64,000 nt of DNA. It comes from Kordia zhangzhouensis. GTDB lineage: Bacteria > Bacteroidota > Bacteroidia > Flavobacteriales > Flavobacteriaceae. The notes under the pieces are model-generated. The model was not told the DNA's origin. It saw only the letters and a list, made by a program, of their open reading frames with translations, and did not search any database. The stretch spans positions 55,650-119,649 of the forward strand of contig NZ_LBMH01000010.1 in NCBI RefSeq assembly GCF_001005305.1, given 5' to 3'. Position numbers and translations under genes: made by a program. Below, piece by piece: positions 27,685 to 37,277 of this stretch (position 1 is the first letter of the stretch; each line of letters opens with the position of its first letter).

Positions 27685-30600
27685 ATGAGAGTTTATATTT
27701 CAGTTTTATTCCTTTTTTGCGCTTCCTATCTTTTATCACAAGAAAACAAACAGAGTCTTTTATGGCAAATTTCTGGAAACGGCATGAACAAACCATCTTA
27801 TCTATATGGTACGATGCATGTGAGTAAAAAAGTTGCTTTTCGTTTGGATGATGTTTTCTTTAAAGCTCTGAATGAAGCAGAAACTGTAGCTTTAGAATCC
27901 GATCCTTCTACTTGGTTGGCATACAATTACGAAAGTACCAATAATTTTTCAGGGAAAAGTTTTCGACACGGCTCCCGTTTTTATGATTGGAACTTTAATC
28001 CGCAATTTTCCAAAAAAGATATTATTCGTGGTATTATCCGTTTTGACAATGGAATTATCAATGGATATTTATACCGAAAACATGCAGGTGCTGATGACTT
28101 TGAAGAAGAAACCTATTTAGACATGTTTATTTATCAAGCAGGGAAAAAAAATCAAAAACCAATTATTAGCCTTGAAAATATTGCTGAAGCTAATTACTTA
28201 ACTTCACGTGCTGCTTATAATATTAGAAAGAAAAAACCAGACGAATGGATTCAAAAGTTTTTTAAGAAAAAAAACAAATATAACTTTCAAGAAGATGTAT
28301 ACAGAGACCGAAACATCGAATTACTTGACTCTATAGGTGCTGCTTTAAATACAGAACATTACAGAGAGCACATGCTTTTTAAACGCAATGAAAATATGGT
28401 GCGTGTTATGGATTCATTAATGCAACACAAAACCGTTTTTGCTGGTGTTGGAGCAGCACACCTAGCAGGCGAAAAAGGCATGCTACAAATGTTGAAAGAT
28501 AAAGGATATTCTGTAAAACCTCTAACCTCACCACAAACTGATTTTGCTCAAAAAGCAAAAACCGAACTCGAAGATTTGTATGTAAAACCTGTTTTAAACA
28601 CTTACAGTACTCCGGATAGATTTATCTCATTAAAAGCGTTCGATAAACTTAGAGAGTTTGTATATAAAGAACAAAAGTTTTACTTAGCTCCAGATATGAC
28701 TAATGGGGCTTATTTGACTATTACTCGACTGAATACATATGATCATTTTCCGAGTGAAGAAAAAATAACACTCCAAGAAATTGATCCGTTATTATATGAA
28801 GATATTCCTGGAGACATCATTTCTAAAGAAAAAATTACGGAACCCTATCCAGGATTTAGCATTATTAATAAAACTAAAAAAGGCGATTATCAAAAGTATC
28901 ATATCTACAAAACGCCTTTGGAAATAATCATTATTAAATTTGCTGGAAAAAAAGATTTTGTTCTAAAGTATGAAGCTGAAATTTTTGATTCGATATCATT
29001 TCGAAAAGCTTCTAACGAAATGACTACCTATACTTCTGAATATGACAAATATTCTTTTAAATTTCCTGCTACTTATATTTCTGACAATACTGAAAACGCA
29101 GGCAACAAATTGGTACAAGCTGCTATAAATGAAGAATACTACTTCTTTAAAGAAGTTTTTAATAATGATACTGATTATATTGAAGAAGATGCGTTTGAAG
29201 CACAATACATTCACGATAACTTTTATAAAAACTTAAAACTTGTCAAACAAAGTGGTACATTTATTTCCTCTCCTTACAAAAGTTACGAATCAGTTGCTTT
29301 GATTGATTCTACTACTCAAGAAAAATTACATTTAAAAACAATTATTAAAGACGAAAGTTATTATTTGCTAGGTTTTGTTGGTAAAGATTCTAAGAAAGCT
29401 TCAGCATATTTTAATTCGTTCCAGCTTAAAAATCCCACTTATAAAAAGTTCACAACAGTAGTTGACACATCGTTGCATTTTTCAGTATTGACCAATACCA
29501 AACAACCTTTTTCTAGATCGTATAGGTCAAATTTTGGTCATGAAAAGAAGCCTTATGACCAAGAAAAAAAATACATTTCGTACACTTCCAAAAGTAATGA
29601 AAGAGTCTCTGTATATCGCTTAAAATATCACGATTTACAAATGTTCCATACTATTGACAGTATTTGGAACTCCTTAGAACGTTCCTATCAACAAAACTTT
29701 ATTGTTGAACACAAAACGGCAACTCAAAAAGGCACTGTTTATTATAGTACATTTATTCTTAAAGATACTGCCAGCGCTAAACGTATTTATAGAAAAAACA
29801 TTCTCAAAAAAGGAGTGCTTTTTTCCCTCTCTACACTAGAAGATTCTATCGCTGAGCATTCTGATTTTGTAAAAAACTTTTATGAAACTTTTACTCCTTT
29901 AGATACATTACTTGGTAAAGATGTTTTTATGGACAAGACAGCTATTTTCTTTGAAGGAATTAAGAATAATGATAGCATTGTATTAAAATCGTACGAACGG
30001 ATTAAATTTACAGACACACATGTTCAAAAAATCATTCACTTACTCCAAACGTATGAATTCCCAGAAGATAGAGAAGAAATAAAAAACTATTTAATTACAT
30101 CATTAGGGAAACTTAAAGGAGATGAAATTCGTCCATTTTTAAAACAATTATATCAAGAAGCATACGATAAGCCACACACTCAAATAGCCGTATTAAAAAC
30201 CTTATTACAACAAAAAGACAAAGCTTCTCATTCCTTAGTACTTGAATTGCTTGATAAAGATTTTCCATTAGATAGCAGACGTATCAATAGATTGTTTGCC
30301 TCCACAAAAAAAGATTTAGCTCTCAAGAAAAATCTGTTCCCTGAACTTTTAAACTATTCCAGCATTCAGGAATACAAATTGCCGATATACAGATTACTTA
30401 CACAGCTAGTAGATAGCAATTTCGTAAAGCCAAAAATGTATAAACGCTATAAAAATCAATTAGTTAATGATGCCAAAATTGAGATTAAGCGTAATTTAGG
30501 AAAATCTTCCTATGATATTCATAGTAGTAAATCGTTAGAAAATTATGTAAAACTGTTATTTCCATATCGAAAAGAGAAGAATGTGAATGATTTTTTTGAC

Positions 30601-31125
30601 AAGCTTATCAAAACAGAAGCCAGATCAGCTTTAACAATGTATTTAACATTATTAGCAGCTCACAAAGAATCAATCCCACAAACATTAAAAGACAAAACGA
30701 TATTTAATGAAAAAGCATTGGCTGCTACTTTGTGGAAATTAGCAGAAAAAGACTTATTACATATGGTTCCAGATTCATTAAAAACGCAGCAAAATTATGC
30801 AAAATCAGGATTGATAAGTCGCTTAGGAATTGACACCAAAAAAGATAATATTACATTTCTAAAATCTGAAAATGTAAGCAATGAAGATGGAGATATTACC
30901 ATCTATTTTTTCAAAGTAACCAAAGAAAGCCGTTACAGTAGCGGATCTCGTTTATATTTTGCTGCATTTTTAGACAAACCAACATTAAATACAAAAATCT
31001 ACACAATATCAAAAAATTACAGAGGCATTCAGATGTTTGGAGATGAAATAGATGATGATACTTTACACAATGCAATCGAACTTGTAACTTACAAAAACCG
31101 AAAGCGAATCAGTGGAAAAAGATAG
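27685..31125 (+). CDS. TraB/GumN domain protein with long C-terminal extension
   Basis: A 1146-residue exported protein. A signal peptide (1-18) is followed by a TraB/GumN domain (about 22-290), recognised by SLLWQISGNGMNKPSYLYGTMH at the start and VFAGVGAAHLAGEKGMLQML near the end. These hold the GxMH and GxxH elements thought to be a metalloprotease-like site. TraB/GumN proteins are usually about 300 residues. Here about 850 further residues follow, with a beta-rich middle (300-760) and a helical, HEAT-like end (about 780-960). No T9SS tail was found. It is monocistronic and convergent with an AraC gene. Function of the extension is unknown. Confidence 0.75.
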   Translation: MRVYISVLFLFCASYLLSQENKQSLLWQISGNGMNKPSYLYGTMHVSKKVAFRLDDVFFKALNEAETVALESDPSTWLAYNYESTNNFSGKSFRHGSRFYDWNFNPQFSKKDIIRGIIRFDNGIINGYLYRKHAGADDFEEETYLDMFIYQAGKKNQKPIISLENIAEANYLTSRAAYNIRKKKPDEWIQKFFKKKNKYNFQEDVYRDRNIELLDSIGAALNTEHYREHMLFKRNENMVRVMDSLMQHKTVFAGVGAAHLAGEKGMLQMLKDKGYSVKPLTSPQTDFAQKAKTELEDLYVKPVLNTYSTPDRFISLKAFDKLREFVYKEQKFYLAPDMTNGAYLTITRLNTYDHFPSEEKITLQEIDPLLYEDIPGDIISKEKITEPYPGFSIINKTKKGDYQKYHIYKTPLEIIIIKFAGKKDFVLKYEAEIFDSISFRKASNEMTTYTSEYDKYSFKFPATYISDNTENAGNKLVQAAINEEYYFFKEVFNNDTDYIEEDAFEAQYIHDNFYKNLKLVKQSGTFISSPYKSYESVALIDSTTQEKLHLKTIIKDESYYLLGFVGKDSKKASAYFNSFQLKNPTYKKFTTVVDTSLHFSVLTNTKQPFSRSYRSNFGHEKKPYDQEKKYISYTSKSNERVSVYRLKYHDLQMFHTIDSIWNSLERSYQQNFIVEHKTATQKGTVYYSTFILKDTASAKRIYRKNILKKGVLFSLSTLEDSIAEHSDFVKNFYETFTPLDTLLGKDVFMDKTAIFFEGIKNNDSIVLKSYERIKFTDTHVQKIIHLLQTYEFPEDREEIKNYLITSLGKLKGDEIRPFLKQLYQEAYDKPHTQIAVLKTLLQQKDKASHSLVLELLDKDFPLDSRRINRLFASTKKDLALKKNLFPELLNYSSIQEYKLPIYRLLTQLVDSNFVKPKMYKRYKNQLVNDAKIEIKRNLGKSSYDIHSSKSLENYVKLLFPYRKEKNVNDFFDKLIKTEARSALTMYLTLLAAHKESIPQTLKDKTIFNEKALAATLWKLAEKDLLHMVPDSLKTQQNYAKSGLISRLGIDTKKDNITFLKSENVSNEDGDITIYFFKVTKESRYSSGSRLYFAAFLDKPTLNTKIYTISKNYRGIQMFGDEIDDDTLHNAIELVTYKNRKRISGKR

Positions 31126-31141
31126 TCGTTGAAACTATTTA

Positions 31142-32029
31142 TTAACTAACACTTGCTTGAATATACTTTTTAGGCGTAGTTCCATATTTCTTTTTAAAAG
31201 CTGCAATAAAATGACTTGCCGTGCTGTAGCCAACTTTCAATCCGACTTCGTTCACGTTGTAACTTCCCGATTCTAATAGTTTCCGGGCATATTCCATTTT
31301 ATAATCAAACAAAAAGCTAAATACCGAATCGCCATATATTTGCTTAAAGCCTTCTTTCAATTTCTTGATATTCAATCCAACTTCGTTTGCCAACTCTTGT
31401 AATCCTGGCGGTTCAGCCATATTAGCAATCACGATATCCTTGGCACGACGAATTTTAAGAACATTGTCTTCATCAACCAAAAAAGGACATTGTTCAACAT
31501 CAGCATCTTCACTACGATTAAAATACAGACTCAACAACTCATACGCCTTTCCTTTTAAGTATAATTTTTTGATAGAATCGTGCATATTATAATTAATCAT
31601 TTGATTCAATACAACCGCCATCATCGGTGTAATTTTTTTATTATCATAATACTTCTTATCCTTCTTATCGGCATTCAAAAAATGAATATAATTTGCTTCC
31701 GTTGAAAATAAAGAGTGAAACTTTTTAATTGGCAGTAATACCGAAATCAACCATGTTTTTGGCTGAATATCAACATTAATAGGTAAATCTGTTTGTGGAT
31801 TGTACAACAATAATGCGTGTTCATCTAATACATCAAAAGAATAACGACCATTATTAAAATTGAACTTACATTTTCCTTTTATGCAAAAATGAAACTGAAT
31901 AAAACTACTATCAATTTCACGGATTAATTGTTGTGTATTGTTACTATCGTTTTGAAAAGTAACGATATAAAATCCATCCTCTATTTGAGTTTCTAGTAAA
32001 GTTCCTTGAGCGATATTTTTTTCTTGCAT
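31142..32029 (-). CDS. AraC family transcriptional regulator divergent from hemA
   Basis: A 295-residue regulator with an N-terminal sensor region (about 1-175) and a C-terminal AraC DNA-binding domain (about 195-292). Recognition blocks are LQELANEVGLNIKKLKEGFKQ and VNEVGLKVGYSTASHFIAAF with KKKYGTTPKKYI. It is divergent from hemA across about 200 bases containing two inverted repeats, a position that suggests control of the heme genes or of itself. This pairing with hemA is common in flavobacteria as I recall it. The signal sensed, perhaps heme or iron, is not shown by the sequence. Confidence 0.88.
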   Translation of the reverse strand: MQEKNIAQGTLLETQIEDGFYIVTFQNDSNNTQQLIREIDSSFIQFHFCIKGKCKFNFNNGRYSFDVLDEHALLLYNPQTDLPINVDIQPKTWLISVLLPIKKFHSLFSTEANYIHFLNADKKDKKYYDNKKITPMMAVVLNQMINYNMHDSIKKLYLKGKAYELLSLYFNRSEDADVEQCPFLVDEDNVLKIRRAKDIVIANMAEPPGLQELANEVGLNIKKLKEGFKQIYGDSVFSFLFDYKMEYARKLLESGSYNVNEVGLKVGYSTASHFIAAFKKKYGTTPKKYIQASVS

Positions 32030-32045
32030 AAACAGCGATACTTAC

Positions 32046-32093
32046 GAGTGTTTTATTTAGAATCATTCTATGTTAAATACAATAAAAACACTC
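32046..32093. repeat. Inverted repeat upstream of AraC/hemA divergent pair
   Basis: GAGTGTTTT (32046-32054) and AAAACACTC (32085-32093) form a perfect 9-bp inverted repeat with a 30-base spacer, starting 17 bases upstream of the AraC start. Candidate regulator-binding site or autoregulatory element. Confidence 0.45.
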
Positions 32094-32113
32094 ATTTTGC
32101 AGTAAATTTAAAA

Positions 32114-32135
32114 CATTTCGAAAGTTTTTGAAATG
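32114..32135. repeat. Short inverted repeat in hemA upstream region
   Basis: CATTTC (32114-32119) and GAAATG (32130-32135) are separated by ten bases, a two-turn spacing compatible with a dimeric regulator. It lies about 70 bases upstream of the hemA -7 box. Confidence 0.3.
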
Positions 32136-32205
32136 AATTGTAGCTAAAAAACTTAGAGCGATATAAAAAGTCCTTTAAGCGTTATTTTTATTTATGGTTG
32201 AATGA

Positions 32206-32213
32206 TACTTTTG
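32206..32213 (+). promoter_or_regulatory. TAnnTTTG -7 box for hemA
   Basis: TACTTTTG ends 20 bases before the ATG at 32234. It lies inside the reading frame opened by a TTG at 32198, so it decides for the ATG start. Confidence 0.6.
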
Positions 32214-32233
32214 TTAACGATTTTAGAATCCCC

Positions 32234-33493
32234 ATGAAGCAATACAATATTTCAAAACATAATTCATTCTACTGTGTCGGCATGAGCTATCAAAAAGCAG
32301 ATGCACAGATACGTGGAAAATTTAGTTTATCAGATACCGCAAAAGCTTCCATCCTATCTACCATCAAAGATACAGAAATTGGTGACGGAGCATTAATCAT
32401 ATCTACGTGTAATCGTACAGAAATTTATGGTTTTGCCCAACATCCGTTTCAGTTAATCAAGCTACTATGTGATAACTCTAATGGTACTGTAGAAGAGTTT
32501 CAAGAAGTGGCTTATGTTTACAAAAACAAAGAAGCTATTTCACACTTATTTAAAGTAGGTACTGGATTAGACAGTCAAATATTGGGAGATTTTGAAATTA
32601 TTTCTCAGATTCGCAAAGGATGTAAAGAATCGCAAGAAATTGGATTAGTGAATGGTTTTATGGAGCGTTTGGTCAATGCTGTAATTACTGCTAGCAAACG
32701 AATTAAAAATGAAACCGAGATATCTTCTGGAGCAACTTCGGTTGCATTTGCCTCTGTACAATACATCTTAACAAATGTACCTAACATGTCCGAAAAGAAC
32801 ATTTTACTTTTCGGAACAGGAAAAATAGGGCGAAACACTTGTGAAAACTTAGTAAAGCATACTAAGAACAATCATATCACGCTAATCAATCGTACCAAAG
32901 ATAAAGCTGAAAAAATTGCAGGTAAATTTAATTTAACTGTAAAAGATTATTCTGCTCTCAATGAGGAAATCTTAAACACGGATGTGTTAATTGTGGCTAC
33001 TGGAGCACAAACACCTACTGTGTCAAAAAAAGATCTTCCAACTACCAAAGAATTACTTGTTTTAGATTTGTCAATACCAGAAAATGTTTCTCGTGATGTA
33101 AAAGAGCTTGACAATGTAACATTAGTACATTTAGATGTATTATCACAAATTACAGATGAAACTCTAGAACGTCGTAAAGCACACATTCCAAAAGCAGAAG
33201 CCATCATTGATGAAGTGAAAAAAGAATTCATTGCTTGGTTAGAAACACGTAAATTTGCGCCCACAATTAAAGCATTGAAGCAAAAACTTACTGCCATCAA
33301 AAATGCTGAGCTTGATTTTCAGCGAAAAAAAATCAGTGACTTCGACGAAACGCAAGCAGAAATCATTAGCAACAGAATTATTCAAAAAATAACTACACAA
33401 TTCGCCAATCATCTTAAAGATGAAAATACAACTTCTGAAGAAAGTGTAGCACTGATACAAAAAGTATTTCAATTGGAAAATAACTCCATATGA
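32234..33493 (+). CDS. hemA: Glutamyl-tRNA reductase HemA
   Basis: A 419-residue NADPH-dependent reductase that converts glutamyl-tRNA(Glu) to glutamate-1-semialdehyde, the first step of C5 heme synthesis. The catalytic cysteine is Cys59 in IISTCNRTEIYGF. The NADPH domain begins at NILLFGTGKIGRNTCENL (near residue 190), and the C-terminal helical dimerisation domain includes a long charged helix. Length is normal. The start at ATG 32234 (MKQYNISKHN) is chosen over TTG 32198 because of the promoter box between them. Its last four bases overlap the start of the hemC-hemD gene. Confidence 0.95.
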   Translation: MKQYNISKHNSFYCVGMSYQKADAQIRGKFSLSDTAKASILSTIKDTEIGDGALIISTCNRTEIYGFAQHPFQLIKLLCDNSNGTVEEFQEVAYVYKNKEAISHLFKVGTGLDSQILGDFEIISQIRKGCKESQEIGLVNGFMERLVNAVITASKRIKNETEISSGATSVAFASVQYILTNVPNMSEKNILLFGTGKIGRNTCENLVKHTKNNHITLINRTKDKAEKIAGKFNLTVKDYSALNEEILNTDVLIVATGAQTPTVSKKDLPTTKELLVLDLSIPENVSRDVKELDNVTLVHLDVLSQITDETLERRKAHIPKAEAIIDEVKKEFIAWLETRKFAPTIKALKQKLTAIKNAELDFQRKKISDFDETQAEIISNRIIQKITTQFANHLKDENTTSEESVALIQKVFQLENNSI

Positions 33494-35067
33494 GTAAACG
33501 CATCAGAATCGGGACTAGAGATAGTGAACTCGCATTGTGGCAAGCTAAAGTTGTACAAGAACAACTTGAACATTTAGGTCATCAAACTGAATTAGTACCC
33601 GTAAAATCTACTGGAGATCTTGTTTTAGACAAGCCCTTATATGAACTCGGAATTACAGGAATATTTACACGTACGCTTGACATAGCCATGCTCAATAACG
33701 ATATCGATATTGCTGTACATTCACTAAAAGATGTTCCGACAGTTTTACCAAAAGGTATTATTCAAGCCGCAGTTTTAAAACGTGGTAATGTACGTGATAC
33801 GCTCGTTTTTAAGAAAAATGAAGAATTTTTGTCGCAACGCAATGCCGTAATTGCTACCGGAAGTCTACGCAGAAAAGCACAATGGCTTAACCGCTATCCA
33901 ACACATACTATTGAAGATCTTCGTGGAAATGTAAATACGCGTCTCCAAAAACTAAAAGATACTCAACATTGGAATGGAGCTATTTTTGCTGCCGCAGGAT
34001 TAGGACGTATTGGACTACGACCAGAAGAAGCTGTCAATCTTGATTGGATGATTCCAGCACCAGCTCAAGGAGCTATCATGATTACAGCTTTAGAAGAAAA
34101 TGAAGAAATACGAGCTATCTGCGCAGAAATTAACCATGAAGAAACAGAAATTTGCACATCAATTGAACGCAAATTTTTAAACTTACTTGAAGGCGGTTGT
34201 ACTGCTCCAATTGGTGCTATTGCCAAAATAAAAGATGACGTTGTAACACTTGAAGGTGTATTACTGAGTACTGATGGAACAAAACGTATTTACGTAAAAC
34301 GCTATGAAAAAGTAGGAGAACATCACGATTTGGCAAAATACTGTTCTGATTATATTATTGACCGTGGAGGAAAACGCTTGATGGACGATATTAAAAATTC
34401 AGGCAAACAAATCAATGTGTATTCTACCAAACTATTAACAGAAACACAACGACAACTTTTCAACGAAGGAATTTTTACGGAAAGTAGTGATTTCATCAAA
34501 ATCAGCACCAACCGAATCAAGCCACAAGTTGTTCGTAAGCCAATAAAAAATGTAATCATTACCAGCAAAAATGCTGTTGCAGCACTATTGGAAAACTTTT
34601 CTCCTGCAGAGTTACAATTTGAAAATATTTATTGTGTTGGTCGTAGAACTAAAAAACTGATTGAACAAAAAATTGGTCCAGTAGTCAAATCTGCTCGCAA
34701 CTCAAAACAACTTGCTCATTATTTAGTAGAATACATAGAAGGAACCGAAGTAACTTATTTTTGTAGTGACATTCGGCTAGATGCATTGCCTAAAATACTA
34801 GAAGAAAATCATATTCATGTAGAAGAAATATGTGCCTACAAAACTATTTTGGATGCAGAGAAATTACAAGATAGTATTGAAGGAGTAATGTTTTACAGCC
34901 CATCTACCGTACAAAGTTATATCTCAGCAAATAAAGCACAAGGTATAGCCTTTTGTATTGGAGAAACTACTGCAAAAGAAGCAAAACAATATTTTGAAGA
35001 CGTACGAATCGCCAAAGTACCAACCGTTGAAAGTGTCATCGAATTGGTGAATGAACACTACCTATAA
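33490..35067 (+). CDS. hemC: Hydroxymethylbilane synthase - uroporphyrinogen-III synthase fusion (HemC-HemD)
   Basis: A 525-residue bifunctional protein. Residues 1-300 are porphobilinogen deaminase: RIGTRDSELALWQA start, catalytic Asp81 in HSLKDVPT, cofactor-binding arginines in GSLRRKAQ, and the dipyrromethane-attaching Cys237 in LEGGCTAPIGA. Residues about 305-525 match uroporphyrinogen-III synthase, with VIITSKNAVAALL, IYCVGRRT and MFYSPSTVQSYI typical of the weakly conserved HemD fold. HemC enzymes alone are about 310 residues, so the extra 215 residues are a real added domain. It would channel the unstable hydroxymethylbilane. Overlaps hemA by four bases. Confidence 0.93.
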   Translation: MSKRIRIGTRDSELALWQAKVVQEQLEHLGHQTELVPVKSTGDLVLDKPLYELGITGIFTRTLDIAMLNNDIDIAVHSLKDVPTVLPKGIIQAAVLKRGNVRDTLVFKKNEEFLSQRNAVIATGSLRRKAQWLNRYPTHTIEDLRGNVNTRLQKLKDTQHWNGAIFAAAGLGRIGLRPEEAVNLDWMIPAPAQGAIMITALEENEEIRAICAEINHEETEICTSIERKFLNLLEGGCTAPIGAIAKIKDDVVTLEGVLLSTDGTKRIYVKRYEKVGEHHDLAKYCSDYIIDRGGKRLMDDIKNSGKQINVYSTKLLTETQRQLFNEGIFTESSDFIKISTNRIKPQVVRKPIKNVIITSKNAVAALLENFSPAELQFENIYCVGRRTKKLIEQKIGPVVKSARNSKQLAHYLVEYIEGTEVTYFCSDIRLDALPKILEENHIHVEEICAYKTILDAEKLQDSIEGVMFYSPSTVQSYISANKAQGIAFCIGETTAKEAKQYFEDVRIAKVPTVESVIELVNEHYL

Positions 35068-35150
35068 GGTGCAAATGGGTTTTAGTTATTAAAACCCTTA
35101 ACCATCGGGTTGTTTGTTGTTTTTAAAATAAGAGTTATATATAAAGGTAC

Positions 35151-35203
35151 ATCCGTTAATTATCATCTATAAAAAACTAGGGATATAAAAATCATTAACG
35201 GAT
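35151..35203. repeat. 10-bp inverted repeat upstream of hemE
   Basis: ATCCGTTAAT (35151-35160) and ATTAACGGAT (35194-35203) are perfect inverted copies with a 33-base spacer. The right arm ends 42 bases before the hemE start. It may be an operator or a long stem between hemC-hemD and hemE. Confidence 0.45.
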
Positions 35204-35245
35204 TAATTAAAAAAAAGCTAAAAGCAAATAGCCAAAAGCTAGAAC

Positions 35246-36271
35246 ATGATAAAAAACGATTTATTTTTAAGAGCCTTAAAAGGAGAAACGGTAGAGCGTC
35301 CACCTGTATGGATGATGCGCCAAGCGGGAAGATATTTACCAGAGTTTATGGAAATCAAAAAAAAGTATGATTTCTTTACACGTTGTCAAACGCCTGAATT
35401 GGCCAGTGAAATTACTGTACAACCCATTCGTCGTTATGGTATGGACGCTGCAATTTTGTTTTCAGATATTTTGGTGATTCCTCAAGCCATGAACATCGAA
35501 GTACAAATGAAACCAAACTTCGGTCCGTATTTACCAAATCCTGTACGATCACAAAAAGATGTAGACAATGTAATTGTGCCTGATGTTACTGTAGAATTAG
35601 AGTATGTCTATAAGGCAATTAAAGCCACAAAAGAGTTGCTAAACGATGAAATTCCACTAATCGGTTTTGCTGGTTCGCCGTGGACAATTCTATGTTATTG
35701 TGTGCAAGGACAGGGTAGCAAAAATTTTGACAAAGCCAAAAAATTCTGCTTTACCAATCCAATAGCAGCGCATCAACTCTTGCAAAAAATTACAGATACC
35801 ACAATTGCTTATCTAAAAGAAAAAGTAAAAGCTGGTGTCAATGCGGTGCAAGTGTTTGACTCTTGGGGAGGCATGTTGTCTCCAACTGATTATCAAGAAT
35901 TTTCTTGGAAATACATCAATCAAATTATTGATGCATTAAAAGATGACGCACCAGTTATTGCCTTTGGAAAAGGTTGCTGGTTTGCTCTTCATGAAATGTC
36001 ACAATCCAACGCATCAGCTTTAGGCGTTGATTGGACATGCTCTGCACGAAATGCTCGTTATTTAACTGGTGGCAATATTACACTACAAGGAAATTTTGAT
36101 CCAACTCGATTGTATTCGCCACCGGCAGAAATTAAAAAAATGGTGCATCAAATGATTAATGAATTTGGTAAAGACAAATATATTGTAAACCTTGGTCATG
36201 GAATTTTACCAGACATTCCTCTCGAAAATGCCAAAGCATTTATTGACGCAGTAAAAGAGTATAGAGCATAA
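35246..36271 (+). CDS. hemE: Uroporphyrinogen decarboxylase HemE
   Basis: A 341-residue cytosolic enzyme that decarboxylates uroporphyrinogen III to coproporphyrinogen III. The N-terminal signature [17 protein letters not shown] has the substrate-contacting arginines, and [11 protein letters not shown] holds the essential aspartate. [16 protein letters not shown] and [18 protein letters not shown] are further family blocks. Length is normal. It follows hemC-hemD after 178 bases that contain an inverted repeat, and it is closed by a strong terminator at 36310, so it may be transcribed both with hemA and alone. Confidence 0.95.
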   Translation: MIKNDLFLRALKGETVERPPVWMMRQAGRYLPEFMEIKKKYDFFTRCQTPELASEITVQPIRRYGMDAAILFSDILVIPQAMNIEVQMKPNFGPYLPNPVRSQKDVDNVIVPDVTVELEYVYKAIKATKELLNDEIPLIGFAGSPWTILCYCVQGQGSKNFDKAKKFCFTNPIAAHQLLQKITDTTIAYLKEKVKAGVNAVQVFDSWGGMLSPTDYQEFSWKYINQIIDALKDDAPVIAFGKGCWFALHEMSQSNASALGVDWTCSARNARYLTGGNITLQGNFDPTRLYSPPAEIKKMVHQMINEFGKDKYIVNLGHGILPDIPLENAKAFIDAVKEYRA

Positions 36272-36309
36272 ATACACTTCGTTTCTACTTCGTAAATACA
36301 TTATAAAAT

Positions 36310-36347
36310 AAATCCGTTGTTTCTATAATAACAAACAACGGATTTTT
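36310..36347 (+). terminator. Rho-independent terminator after hemE
   Basis: A perfect 13-bp stem, AAATCCGTTGTTT (36310-36322) with AAACAACGGATTT (36333-36345), followed by T. It ends the hemA-hemC/D-hemE unit. Confidence 0.9.
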
Positions 36348-36527
36348 CTATATGTATATATTTCCTTTACACCTTCTAAAAATCCAAAATGGTAACTAAA
36401 TCGTAAATAAGGTACAAATTCTACGCAAATGAGTTAACACGTATTTTTCATTCATAATACTTTTACAATCATATTTTAATCCATGTTTAGGATAGCATTC
36501 AAAATATAACTTTAAAAACAATAACAC

Positions 36528-37124
36528 ATGAAAAAACTAGTCTTATTATTTGGAATCTTATTAATGGCTTTTCAGGCAGGAAATGCACAAGACGCAACAT
36601 CTAGAACCGCCAATGTTGGTATAAAAGGCGGATACAACTTAGCAGCTGTAAGTTTAGACGATGATGATAATGCAGACACAGGAAATCGTAGTGGTTTTCA
36701 TATTGGTGTTTATGGCGAATCGTTTTTAAATCAGAACATTTCCCTGCAACTAGAACTTTTATATTCACAACAAGGATACGAAATCGAAGCAAATGGAGGA
36801 ACTTTTACGCAAAAACTCGATTATATCAACTTGCCATTGATGTTGAAAGGATACTTGGCAGATAGTTTTTTCCTAGAAGTTGGTCCACAAATTGGTGTAG
36901 CGATTTCACATAAAGAAGAGTTTGATAGTAATTTTAACCTATTTGATACTTCACAAGAATTTGAACCCAATAGTTTTGATTACGGAGTTAACTTCGGTGC
37001 TGGATTCAAGACTGGTACAGGAATTTCATTTAGTGCTCGTTATCATTTAGGGTTAGGTGATATATACGACGATGGAAGTCCAAAAAATAGAGTTTGGTTA
37101 TTCTCTGTTGGATTTGACTTATAA
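36528..37124 (+). CDS. Outer membrane beta-barrel (PorT-like) protein
   Basis: A 198-residue outer membrane protein. The signal peptide MKKLVLLFGILLMAFQAGNA is cleaved before QDATS. The mature part has alternating amphipathic strands (VGIKGGYNLAAVSL, FHIGVYGESFL, ISLQLELLYSQQGYEI, GVNFGAGFKTGTGISFSARYHLGL) and ends in a phenylalanine-containing strand (VWLFSVGFDL). This fits the eight-stranded OMP_b-brl_2 group common in Bacteroidota. It is not a large channel. Its role is unknown. It is monocistronic and ended by a terminator. Confidence 0.85.
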   Translation: MKKLVLLFGILLMAFQAGNAQDATSRTANVGIKGGYNLAAVSLDDDDNADTGNRSGFHIGVYGESFLNQNISLQLELLYSQQGYEIEANGGTFTQKLDYINLPLMLKGYLADSFFLEVGPQIGVAISHKEEFDSNFNLFDTSQEFEPNSFDYGVNFGAGFKTGTGISFSARYHLGLGDIYDDGSPKNRVWLFSVGFDL

Positions 37125-37146
37125 CTAACATAAAAAACTATTATTC

Positions 37147-37188
37147 AAACTACCATTCGCAAACTCTGAGTGGTAGTTTTTTATTTTT
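37147..37188 (+). terminator. Rho-independent terminator after beta-barrel gene
   Basis: AAACTACCA (37147-37155) pairs with TGGTAGTTT (37171-37179) and is followed by a T-rich run. Confidence 0.8.
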
Positions 37189-37277
37189 GAACATCTTTCA
37201 TTAAAAAAGAAAGGCTAGTTTATGCAAATCAACAGTATCGGCAATCAATTATATAGATTTATTGTACTTTTACTACT

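Noticed and set aside
32198..32233. TTG at 32198 as hemA start
   Set aside because: The extension contains the TACTTTTG promoter box, and the ATG at 32234 gives the normal N-terminus.
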